Origin: Pseudomonadota bacterium
GTDB lineage: Bacteria > Desulfobacterota > Desulfobulbia > Desulfobulbales > Desulfocapsaceae
Direction: 5' to 3'
Length of the DNA: 64,000 bases
NCBI GenBank assembly: GCA_023412495.1
Contig: JAEYNP010000059.1
Coordinates: 1 to 64,000 of the forward strand
Positions 56,967 through 64,000 of this stretch are shown piece after piece. Below the pieces are notes generated by a model, which ran no database searches, was not told the origin of the DNA, and saw only the letters and a program-made list of their open reading frames with translations. The translations under genes were made by a program, and so were the position numbers. Position 1 is the first letter of the stretch; every line of letters begins with the position of its first letter.

Positions 56967-57758
56967 ATGAACTCAGAACAATACGCGGAAGAAATCAAAC
57001 ATACCAGAGCGGATATCGACGAAACCCTCCACACGCTGGAAGATAGATTATCTGCGAGGGAGCTATGGGAGCAGGCGATAAGGTGGAGCGAAGGGGCCCG
57101 GGATTTTTCAGCCAATCTCGGCAGGATGGTCCGGGAAAACCCTATTCCCTCGGCACTGATGGGAATCAGCCTGCTATGGTTCATGGCCTCCGGCGCGAGC
57201 CGACAGGCCGAAAGAGCGGATATATCCGGAATAAAAAGTAAAATGCGAGGCAAGTATGCCGAAGCACGAGGCAAATATGCCGAAGCGAAATCCACGGTCA
57301 GCGAGACCACAGCGGAAGCGGGTGAGAGAGCCAGGGCCTTTACCGAGGATCTCAGGCACCGCGGCGAGCATCTTCGCGAGGATCTCAGACATCGCGGTGA
57401 GCATCTGCGGGAGCAGGGGCAGGAGTGGAAGCAAAAACTGCAGGCAGGTGGCGCCGATCTGAGCGCACGGCCGGTGCTGCTTTCCGCCCTTGGACTGGCA
57501 GTGGGTGCCCTGGTCGCCATGAGCCTGCCGGTGAGCCGGAAGGAGGAAGAGATTATCGGTGAACGCGGCAGGGAGATGTACCGCAAAACCTCAGAAGTTG
57601 TCGGGGAACAGGTTGAGCGTGGCAAGGAGGCCGCGGCCGCGGCGACGGAAGCCGCCCGGGAGAAATATATGGGAGAAGAGCCCTACACGGAGGGCGGAAA
57701 AGACTGGACGGGGGCAACGGAGAAAAGGCCCGACGATTTTCGGGAAACGCCCCATTGA
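56967..57758 (+). CDS. DUF3618 protein with internal amphipathic repeats
   Basis: 263 residues. The DUF3618 core (1-80, EEIKHTRADIDETLHTLEDRLSARELWEQAIRWSEGARDFSANLGRMVRENPIPSALMGISLLWFM) is followed by short tandem repeats, RGKYAEA twice and DLRHRGEHLRE twice. A second membrane helix (about 175-193, VLLSALGLAVGALVAMSLPV) and an Ala/Glu helical tail follow. Function unknown; the tail suggests an apolipoprotein-like surface helix. AAGGAGG precedes the ATG. It is a longer paralogue of the gene at 54731. Confidence 0.88.
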   Translation: MNSEQYAEEIKHTRADIDETLHTLEDRLSARELWEQAIRWSEGARDFSANLGRMVRENPIPSALMGISLLWFMASGASRQAERADISGIKSKMRGKYAEARGKYAEAKSTVSETTAEAGERARAFTEDLRHRGEHLREDLRHRGEHLREQGQEWKQKLQAGGADLSARPVLLSALGLAVGALVAMSLPVSRKEEEIIGERGREMYRKTSEVVGEQVERGKEAAAAATEAAREKYMGEEPYTEGGKDWTGATEKRPDDFRETPH

Positions 57759-57784
57759 TAGCTTTCAATGACAAGAGGTGACTG

Positions 57785-58651
57785 ATGGTAGGTGAAAAAA
57801 AACCGCAACACCTGGAAAAGCGGCAGCAGAAGCAACCGGGGGAAGAGGCGAGAATGCGCGTTCAGCCCGAGGCGGAGGACCAAAGCTACCGTGGATCGGG
57901 CAAACTCGCCGGCAAGGTGGCCCTGGTCACCGGCGGGGACAGCGGCATCGGCCGGGCGGTGAGTATCCTTTTTGCCAAGGAAGGCGCCGATGTGGCTATC
58001 GTCTACCTCGACGAACATGAAGATGCCGAAGATACCCGGTTGCGGGTGGAAGGCATCGGCCGAAGGTGCCTGGTCTTTGCCGGAGATCTCGGCGATTCTC
58101 GCTTCTGCCGTCAGGCGGTCGAGAGAACGGTCGAGACCTTCGGCGGGCTCGATATCCTGGTCAACAACGCCGCCGAGCAGCATGCCTACGACTCCATCAT
58201 GGAGGTGACGCCCGAGGCCCTGCAGCGGACCTTTGCCACCAACATCTTCGCCATGTTCTACTTCGTCCAGGCGGCTCTGCCCCACCTGGAAAAACGGCAG
58301 GGGGTCATCATCAACTCCACCTCGATCACCGCCTATGAGGGTCATCCCACGCTGATCCCCTATGCCTGCACCAAGGGGGCCATCACCGTCTTCACCCGGT
58401 CGCTGGCCATCAGCCTGGCCGAAAAAGGCATCAGGGTCAACGCCGTGGCGCCAGGTCCGGTCTGGACACCGCTCATCCCCGCCAGCTTCAGCGAAGAAAA
58501 GATGGCCAGGTTCGGCGAAGACACCCTGCTGGGCAGATCCGGCCAACCGGTGGAGATCGCCCCCAGCTATCTGTTCCTGGCCGGCGCCGACTCTTCCTAC
58601 ATGACCGGTCAGGTCCTGCACCCGAACGGCGGGCGGATCGTCAACGGCTGA
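57785..58651 (+). CDS. SDR oxidoreductase, GSP39/YghA-like
   Basis: 288 residues. A disordered N-terminal segment rich in Gln/Glu precedes GSGKLAGKVALVTGGDSGIGRAV (NAD(P) site), LVNNAAEQ, STSITAYEG and the catalytic YACTK. The N-terminal leader and GGDSGIGRAV signature are those of the stress-induced SDR group (general stress protein 39, YghA, YdaD). The substrate is unknown, perhaps small aldehydes. It follows the DUF3618 gene by 26 bases and probably belongs to the same stress operon. Confidence 0.92.
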   Translation: MVGEKKPQHLEKRQQKQPGEEARMRVQPEAEDQSYRGSGKLAGKVALVTGGDSGIGRAVSILFAKEGADVAIVYLDEHEDAEDTRLRVEGIGRRCLVFAGDLGDSRFCRQAVERTVETFGGLDILVNNAAEQHAYDSIMEVTPEALQRTFATNIFAMFYFVQAALPHLEKRQGVIINSTSITAYEGHPTLIPYACTKGAITVFTRSLAISLAEKGIRVNAVAPGPVWTPLIPASFSEEKMARFGEDTLLGRSGQPVEIAPSYLFLAGADSSYMTGQVLHPNGGRIVNG

Positions 58652-58734
58652 TGGGCTTTTTCCAGAGTCCATCTCCACAAGTTGGAGCACTTTTTACGAC
58701 TTTATCAAACGGTTGAGAAAGGGGAAAACGAGGC

Positions 58735-59727
58735 ATGCCATTCCGAAGCACGCCGCCACCGGGAGCAAAAGGGCGACAGGACGAGAAGCACGGCCGCACG
58801 GCGGAACATCCGGCAAAGATTCCGGCCAGGGGATGGAAGGATATCCTGATGCGGATCGGCGAGCAGATGGATGCCAACCATCTCTCCATTACCGCGGCGG
58901 GGATCGCCTATTTTGCCTTCCTGGCGATCTTCCCCGCCCTCGCCGCCCTGGTCTCGCTTTACGGCCTGTTCTCCGACCCCATGATGGTCCAGAAGCAGCT
59001 CGCGGCGGTGAAATCGATCATGCCCCACGAAGCCTACGCAATCATCGAGAACCAGCTGCACAAGATCGCCATCCAGCCTCAATCCAGTCTCGGCATCGGT
59101 TTCGCCAGCGGCCTGCTGCTCACCCTCTTCAGCGCCAATAAGGGTGTCAAGACCATGATCGAGGCTATGAATATCGTCTATAATGAGCAGGAGAAGAGAG
59201 GCTTCTTGAAACTCAATCTGCTCTCCCTCTTCTACACCTTCGTCATGATCCTGATGATCGTCGTCAGCATTATCAGCATCGTCATCGCCCCGGCCGTCCT
59301 GGCATTCCTGCCGGTACCCGAGTTCGTCGACGCCCTGGTCAAGTACCTGCCGTGGCCGTTTCTTGGGGTGATGGTCGTCATGCTGCTCAATTTCACCTAT
59401 TATTACTTCCCCAACCGCAGACGGGCAAAGTGGCGGTGGATCACCTATGGATCGGCCCTGGCGGCCCTCGTCTGGATTCTGGCCTCGGTTGGATTTTCAT
59501 ATTATGTCAGAAATTTCGGCAACTTCAATGAAACATACGGGTCGGTCGGGGCGGTGGTTGTGCTGATGATGTGGTTTTACATCTCCGCCTTCATCGTCCT
59601 CCTGGGCGGCGCCCTGAACGCCGAGACGGAGCATCAGACAGCAGTCGACAGCACCAGGGGCACCCCCAAACCCCTGGGCAAAAGAGGCGCCTATATGGCC
59701 GACGACGTGGGGGACAAGAAGAAATGA
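58735..59727 (+). CDS. YihY/BrkB-family membrane protein
   Basis: 330 residues with about six membrane helices. Family motifs: DANHLSITAAGIAYFAFLAIFPALAALVSLYGLF near 50, ANKGVKTMIEAMNIVYNEQEKRGFLK, then YYYFPNRRRAKWRWITYGSALAALVWILASVGFSYYV and MMWFYISAFIVLLGGALNAETEHQ. Function uncertain; members were once called ribonuclease BN by mistake. AGGGG lies upstream of the ATG. Its stop overlaps the next start (ATGA). Confidence 0.93.
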   Translation: MPFRSTPPPGAKGRQDEKHGRTAEHPAKIPARGWKDILMRIGEQMDANHLSITAAGIAYFAFLAIFPALAALVSLYGLFSDPMMVQKQLAAVKSIMPHEAYAIIENQLHKIAIQPQSSLGIGFASGLLLTLFSANKGVKTMIEAMNIVYNEQEKRGFLKLNLLSLFYTFVMILMIVVSIISIVIAPAVLAFLPVPEFVDALVKYLPWPFLGVMVVMLLNFTYYYFPNRRRAKWRWITYGSALAALVWILASVGFSYYVRNFGNFNETYGSVGAVVVLMMWFYISAFIVLLGGALNAETEHQTAVDSTRGTPKPLGKRGAYMADDVGDKKK

Positions 59728-60872
59728 GCGCCGAAGGCGAGGAAGAATTCGCGCCGCCTGGAAACCCGGAAATTATGGAGCTTGCCTTCCTCACCGCAAC
59801 CGTCGCCCTGGTCATTCCTACCCTGCTGCCCATGCTGCGGCTGCAGGCATGGTGGGTGCGCTCTTTCGATTTCCCCCGGCTGCAGCTGTCCTTTCTCCTG
59901 CTTTTGCTTCTGGTTCTCGAATCGCTCGCGCTCGACTGGCGGGAACCGCAGACGGCGGTCCTGGCCGCCCTCGGCGCTTCCTGTCTTGGCTATCAGGCCT
60001 GGTGGATTCTGCCTTACACGAGACTTTACCCGGTGGATGTGAAATCAGCCGGAGACCGGGATCATCCGGCCAGGGTCCGCATCATGACCGCCAATGTCCT
60101 GGCCTCGAATCGCAATGCCAGGGATCTACTGGAGATTGTCCGAAGGTTCCGTCCGGACATCCTGGTGACCCTGGAATCAAATGCCTGGTGGCAGGACCAG
60201 CTGGACGAACTGAAGGGCGAATACCCCCACGCCATAAAGTGTCCGCGAGAAAATCTGTACGGTATGCATGTCTATTCACGCCTCGTTCTCAAGAACAGCC
60301 GTGTCGAGTATCTGGTGGCAGCGCATATCCCCTCGATACATACCCTGGTGCTGCTGCCGTCCGGAGATGAGGTGCGGGTCCATTTTCTCCATCCTGAACC
60401 GCCCGCGCCGCAATACAAGACCGATTCCTCGGAGCGTGATGTTGAACTGTTGCTGGTAGCCAAGAGTGTGGCCAAAACCGACACCCCGACTATCGTCACC
60501 GGCGACCTGAACGACGTGGGCTGGTCGAAGACCACACGGTTGTTCCGAAAGATCAGCGGCCTGCTCGATCCCCGGGTGGGCCGGGGCATGTTCAACACCT
60601 TTCATGCCGGTCACTGGTTTCTGCGATGGCCGCTCGATCATCTGTTCCACAGCAGCCATTTCATCCTGGCGGAGATCCGCCGGCTTCCGGCCTTCGGTTC
60701 CGATCATTTCCCTCTGCTGGCCGAACTGTCGCTGGAACACCACAGGCGGGGCCGGCAGGAGCGTCTGCCGTTAGACCGCCGGGATCTGCAGATGGTTCAA
60801 AGAAAAGCGCAGGAAGAGAGCGTCACCGACAGGAAGGTCCCCGAGCAGGATATTACCCAGTTAAAAAAATGA
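59724..60872 (+). CDS. Membrane-anchored endonuclease/exonuclease/phosphatase family protein
   Basis: 382 residues. Three N-terminal membrane helices (about 15-110) precede an EEP fold: VRIMTANVLASNRNARDLLEIVRRFRPDILVTLES, VTGDLNDVGWSKTTRLF and SDHFPLLAEL, covering the Asn, Glu, Asp and His active-site positions. In this family the catalytic domain often faces the periplasm; substrates could be phospholipid head groups, phosphoesters or DNA. The ATG at 59724 overlaps the BrkB-like stop and has GGGGGA upstream. Confidence 0.9.
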   Translation: MSAEGEEEFAPPGNPEIMELAFLTATVALVIPTLLPMLRLQAWWVRSFDFPRLQLSFLLLLLLVLESLALDWREPQTAVLAALGASCLGYQAWWILPYTRLYPVDVKSAGDRDHPARVRIMTANVLASNRNARDLLEIVRRFRPDILVTLESNAWWQDQLDELKGEYPHAIKCPRENLYGMHVYSRLVLKNSRVEYLVAAHIPSIHTLVLLPSGDEVRVHFLHPEPPAPQYKTDSSERDVELLLVAKSVAKTDTPTIVTGDLNDVGWSKTTRLFRKISGLLDPRVGRGMFNTFHAGHWFLRWPLDHLFHSSHFILAEIRRLPAFGSDHFPLLAELSLEHHRRGRQERLPLDRRDLQMVQRKAQEESVTDRKVPEQDITQLKK

Positions 60873-60897
60873 CGTCTTTAACGAAAGGAGAACGCTC

Positions 60898-61422
60898 ATG
60901 AACCAAACGAAATCAATGACTGTTCCGGAAATCTTCACCTTCGAACAGAAGAAGAACGTCGAAAAAGTGATACCTCCCACGGCCTATCGAGTCACAAGGC
61001 ATACTCCGGGTCAGGTCCGGGAACGGATTCGGTTGTGCACCGTGGAAAACATCGCCCGGTCCATTTCATCGCCGGAGACCATCGACTCCCGCCTGAAGGC
61101 TCTCGACCGGGAGTGGGATATCGAACGCGTGCTGGAGCTGAACGCCTCGCTGCTGGCCCTGACCGGCGTGGTCCTCGGAAGGTTCGTCAACCGGAAATGG
61201 CTCTATCTGTCCATGGGTGTGACCGGTTTTCTCGCCCAGCACGCCGTGCAGGGCTGGTGCCCGCCGGTGCCGGTCCTGAGGCGCCTGGGGGTCAGAACCT
61301 GCCGGGAGATCGAGCAGGAGCGCAACGCCCTCAAGATGATCCGCGGCGACACCACCTATGTCCCGGAGAGCATCGACCCCCGAAGCCAGGCGGAGGAACT
61401 GCTGGCTATTCAGGAGCGGTAA
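60898..61422 (+). CDS. DUF2892-containing membrane protein
   Basis: 174 residues. The central RVLELNASLLALTGVVLGRFVNRKWLYLSMGVTGFLAQHAVQGWCPPVPVLRRLGVRTCREIEQER matches DUF2892, the membrane part seen in YgaP-like proteins, with the GWCP motif followed by the LRRLGVRT pattern. The N-terminal 70 residues are soluble and not recognised. AAAGGAG precedes the ATG. It ends the plus-strand stress cluster and is convergent with the AI-2E-family gene. Confidence 0.88.
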   Translation: MNQTKSMTVPEIFTFEQKKNVEKVIPPTAYRVTRHTPGQVRERIRLCTVENIARSISSPETIDSRLKALDREWDIERVLELNASLLALTGVVLGRFVNRKWLYLSMGVTGFLAQHAVQGWCPPVPVLRRLGVRTCREIEQERNALKMIRGDTTYVPESIDPRSQAEELLAIQER

Positions 61423-61466
61423 GAGACCTGAATGTTTTCTCGTCGAAACCAGATCGGTCACGATTT

Positions 61467-62600
61467 TCAGTCGCCTTTCAACGATTGGCTTTCAGAACCT
61501 TCAAGAAAAAGCGCGATGCCCTCCAGCGAGTCAACCGACTGGCAGATGATCTTTGCCGTCACCAGCAACGGCACCGCCAAGAGGGCTCCGACATACCCCC
61601 ACATCCAGCCCCAAATTATTATGGAGATAAAAATAATCAGCGGGTTCAGGGAAAAACGGCGGCCCAGGATGATCGGTGTAACAAATTGTCCTTCCACCGA
61701 GGTGATAAGCAGGAAAACCGAAGGCGGCAGCAGGATATGCCACAGGGGATCGAAAGTCAAAACAGAGACAATAGCAATGCATATTGCGGTGATGACCGCA
61801 CCTATATAAGGAGCGAAATTGAGCACACAGGCCATGGTCCCCCACAGCACCGGGTTGGGAAGCCCCAGCACTGCCATCGCCGCCGCAATGACCGCTCCCA
61901 AACAGATGTTGATGATTGCAACAGTAAAAAGATACCTGGAGATTTGCTGCTGGATCGACTCTCCCAGATTCAGCGGGCAATGCCGATGTGCCAGTCGTGA
62001 TATAAGGCGGACGAGGTATCGGGCTACATCCTCACCGCTGAACAACAGGAAATAGAGCAGTATGATTGACAGCACAACGAAGGCAAGGATGTTCGGCGCG
62101 GCCATAAAAACTGTTTCCAACAACTTCTTCCCCTTAGCCTGTTCTACTACTACCTGGCTCTCCTTTTTGTCGAATTCCGCCAGGTCTTCCACTTTTTCCA
62201 CGGCCTTCCGCATCTGATTGATCGAACTCTTTATCTTTTGCAGCTTCTTTTCTATGACCCGCATTGCTTGAGGGGATTTTGCCACCCATTCTTCGGCAGG
62301 ATCCGACAGGCCAATGACAATGCCGGTGAAAGTCCCGGCAATAAAAAGAACCACAAGGGCCGCTCCAATCCTTTTGGAAATATGCAGTCGGGTGAGGAAG
62401 TTTACGACAGGCGCAAAGAGCAGGCTCAGCATAACGGCAAGTGTGATTGGCATGAGAATGGCGGCGGCATACTTCAGCACGAACAACAGGAGGAGCAGCA
62501 GGATCATCAAGAGAACAGGATCTCTTCCGGCGAGAAATTCATACTGGTGCTTCTTTTCGTCGGGATCTGAACAGGCAGGTGTTTTCGGATTATCTTCCAT
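61467..62600 (-). CDS. AI-2E family transporter, second copy
   Basis: 377 residues with about eight membrane helices. Motifs: LKYAAAILMPITLAVMLSLLFAPVVNFLTR, a soluble coiled region (about 120-175), NFAPYIGAVITAICIAIVSVL, EGQFVTPIILGRRFSLNPLIIFISIIIWGWMWGYVGALLAVPLL. It is closer to the large cytoplasmic-domain branch of the family than the gene at 46858. Substrate unknown. No Shine-Dalgarno is visible before the ATG. Confidence 0.92.
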   Translation of the reverse strand: MEDNPKTPACSDPDEKKHQYEFLAGRDPVLLMILLLLLLFVLKYAAAILMPITLAVMLSLLFAPVVNFLTRLHISKRIGAALVVLFIAGTFTGIVIGLSDPAEEWVAKSPQAMRVIEKKLQKIKSSINQMRKAVEKVEDLAEFDKKESQVVVEQAKGKKLLETVFMAAPNILAFVVLSIILLYFLLFSGEDVARYLVRLISRLAHRHCPLNLGESIQQQISRYLFTVAIINICLGAVIAAAMAVLGLPNPVLWGTMACVLNFAPYIGAVITAICIAIVSVLTFDPLWHILLPPSVFLLITSVEGQFVTPIILGRRFSLNPLIIFISIIIWGWMWGYVGALLAVPLLVTAKIICQSVDSLEGIALFLEGSESQSLKGD

Positions 62601-62983
62601 TGGGCGGACCGGTTTACTTTTTTTGGAAGTCGCCGCAATCTCTTTGGCGAAACGGTGCTACCGGATATATTCCCCCGATATCACACTAAATTCAATTCCG
62701 CACACTCCCTTTCACGACAATAAGCGGGGTCAAAATAATCTTTGCGCCGACACAGGACGTCCCGGGGCAGCAGGACATGCTGCGCTTATATTACGCTAGG
62801 GAGTTGCCGCGGGTGAATCGACTTTCAAGATAGAGGAACTGGCTAGTGAAATTACGTTTCATCAATCCCGGAACTGGCAACTGCTGAAAACTTTCTTAAG
62901 GATTGCAGGATGTGCAGTGGCAAGTGTCACGAAAAAACGTCCACTCCCGACGGCAAGAGGAATCGGATGAAACAGCACGATTT
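62601..62983. other. Intergenic, no gene seen
   Basis: 383 bases between the second AI-2E-family gene and the possible phasin-like gene. No repeat, RNA gene or coding frame was recognised. Confidence 0.4.
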
Positions 62984-63325
62984 TCAGCTAATTTTTTTCT
63001 TCTTGAGCCGGCGAGCGTTGGCCGACAGGGTTGTTCTTACCGGTTGCAACGTTTTTCGCTGAAGCTGCAACATCTTTTCTGCCGATGGCAATTTGCCGTA
63101 GGGTAATTGTGCAAGGTTCATAGCCAGTATCATGTAGGACTGACCGAAGGCTAACAATTTTTCGCTGAGCATGTTGTTGAATTCGAACCACTTACCCGGA
63201 TTCCACATCATCGCGGGGTCGGACGCCATACTCTGCAGCAACGGAAGACGGTAGTTGAGCACTGCTGCGGTATCCATTGCCATCTTGCAGTACTGAAAAT
63301 AAGCATTGAGAAAAGGATTGAACAT
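62984..63325 (-). CDS. Small phasin-like protein (tentative)
   Basis: 113 residues, helical, Met-rich: MFNPFLNAYFQYCKMAMDTAAVLNYRLPLLQS, then WNPGKWFEFNNMLSEKLLAFGQSYMILAMNLAQ and a basic KKKK tail. The LSEKLLAFGQS segment and all-helix composition recall phasins of polyhydroxyalkanoate granules, but no PHA genes are in the window and the match is weak. GGAGA lies seven bases before the ATG at 63325; an ATG four codons up has no ribosome site. Confidence 0.6.
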   Translation of the reverse strand: MFNPFLNAYFQYCKMAMDTAAVLNYRLPLLQSMASDPAMMWNPGKWFEFNNMLSEKLLAFGQSYMILAMNLAQLPYGKLPSAEKMLQLQRKTLQPVRTTLSANARRLKKKKIS

Positions 63326-63755
63326 GATTGTCTCCATGATTTATATGTTATTGTTTTTACGACAATTCTCTCGAATAGCTCTTGAAGATCCTTGAATCGC
63401 GCCTGTTTTCATAACGCGTGTGGTAAACAGTAATGGTTGTCAGGCTAAAATGTCGATAAAATTTTTAACCGCCGGAGAACTGTTACTGTTGCAAGTATCA
63501 GCAAAAGTGCATGGAGTGGATATTGATATATTTTCCTGATTCACCTGAACAAGAAAGCAGGGCCAAGATTCGCCTGACAGTTGATGCCAGGGTAGCGATG
63601 ATACGTGGCCGATGAACTCGCATGCAGATCCATCAAGATCTTACTGCGGATGAATGGGCAAAAAAGTTTGGTGGCACATCCGTTCGCTTCGAGCATGCCG
63701 TTTTCTCCGGTACAACGGCTATTCCATTGTACCGACGTCCATCTTGGGCTCTCGA
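63326..63755. other. AT-rich intergenic region
   Basis: 430 bases without a supported gene. A short plus-strand frame (63622-63846) runs into the antisense of the AHSA1-type gene and was not accepted. Confidence 0.4.
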
Positions 63756-64000
63756 TCAGCCGAGGGCTTCATGCAGATTATCCAATACGCATTTCCAGCC
63801 ACCTTCATGGCCCGCTCGCGCTTCCTCATCGATGAATCTGATGTGAGACAGCGAAAGCTTTGTCTTGTTATCGGCTATCTTGGTGAAATTCAACGTCACC
63901 GTGCTGTTGTCGGCGACGGAGTAGTCGGATACCCAGGTAAAAACCAGCCTGTCGGGACGGTTGATCTCCAAGTACGTGCCGGTGTGCGGTATTTTTTTAT
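63756..64000 (-). CDS. AHSA1/SRPBCC-domain protein, 5' end beyond window
   Basis: The C-terminal 80 or so codons of a minus-strand gene; the frame stays open to the window edge. GTYLEINRPDRLVFTWVSD, STVTLNFTKIADNKTKLSLSHIRF and GHEGGWKCVLDNLHEAL match the last strands and helix of the activator-of-Hsp90-ATPase-like (AHSA1) SRPBCC fold, which binds hydrophobic ligands. Function not assignable. A TTG at 63971 is within the domain and is not the true start. Confidence 0.85.
   Translation of the reverse strand, partial: KKIPHTGTYLEINRPDRLVFTWVSDYSVADNSTVTLNFTKIADNKTKLSLSHIRFIDEEARAGHEGGWKCVLDNLHEALG

Noticed and set aside
63622..63846. 74-codon plus-strand ORF
   Set aside because: Its second half is antisense to the AHSA1-type gene and the first half has no ribosome site or known similarity.

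Overview
The window is about 60% GC and reads like the chromosome of a free-living, environmental Gram-negative bacterium. The best fit is the Desulfuromonadia / Geobacter-Desulfuromonas side of the former Deltaproteobacteria. This is an inference from gene content: a fused malQ-treY gene, an Aquifex-type single-chain aconitase, many PAS-rich two-component systems, a response regulator with a C-terminal Cys-rich tail, and REP-type repeats. No tRNA, rRNA, CRISPR array, prophage or intact transposase was seen.

Layout. 1-7.8 kb: trehalose-from-glycogen genes on the minus strand (treZ, then a MalQ-TreY fusion whose MalQ half has lost its catalytic motifs), separated by repeat-rich DNA. 7.9-14.8 kb: sensory genes on the minus strand (CheB-CheR-PAS protein, PAS histidine kinase, LuxR-type response regulator, then another response regulator). 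15.3-16.2 kb: a small duplicated Cys-motif protein and a DsrC/TusE relative without its functional cysteines. 16.7-25.2 kb: TCA-cycle genes (sucA, sucB, lpd, acn) followed by a PfkB sugar kinase. 25.3-33.5 kb: a chemoreceptor, a receiver protein, and a three-gene unit (P-loop protein, GAF/PAS kinase, sigma-54 activator). 33.6-36.6 kb: envelope genes and a YjbQ protein. 36.9-40.1 kb: a glycosyltransferase overlapping a glycogen debranching enzyme. 40.2-44.0 kb: bacterial NHEJ (Ku, LigD) plus a DUF4112 protein. 44.1-48.7 kb: MscL, a divergent alanine-racemase-like gene in an AT-rich patch, MgtC-like and AI-2E-type membrane proteins, and an outer-membrane barrel behind a near-perfect sigma-54 promoter. 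49-53.8 kb: GlgX/TreX and a quinol-type NO reductase. 54-61.4 kb: two paralogous copies of a small membrane stress module (ElaB-like plus DUF3618, the second with a holin-like protein), then a stress-type SDR, a YihY/BrkB protein, a membrane-anchored endonuclease/phosphatase and a DUF2892 protein. 61.5-64 kb: another AI-2E-family permease, a possible phasin-like protein and a truncated AHSA1-type gene.

How it fits together. GlgX/TreX, TreY and TreZ are the three enzymes of the glycogen-to-trehalose route. They sit in the same window as Ku/LigD, MscL, NO reductase, DUF3618/holin proteins and a GSP39-like reductase. This resembles a dispersed desiccation/osmotic/starvation survival set (inference). 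The most unusual non-coding signal is a family of five arrays of the heptamer GGACTGA and variants. Each is arranged as an inverted repeat and placed within a few to about 50 bases downstream of a stop codon.
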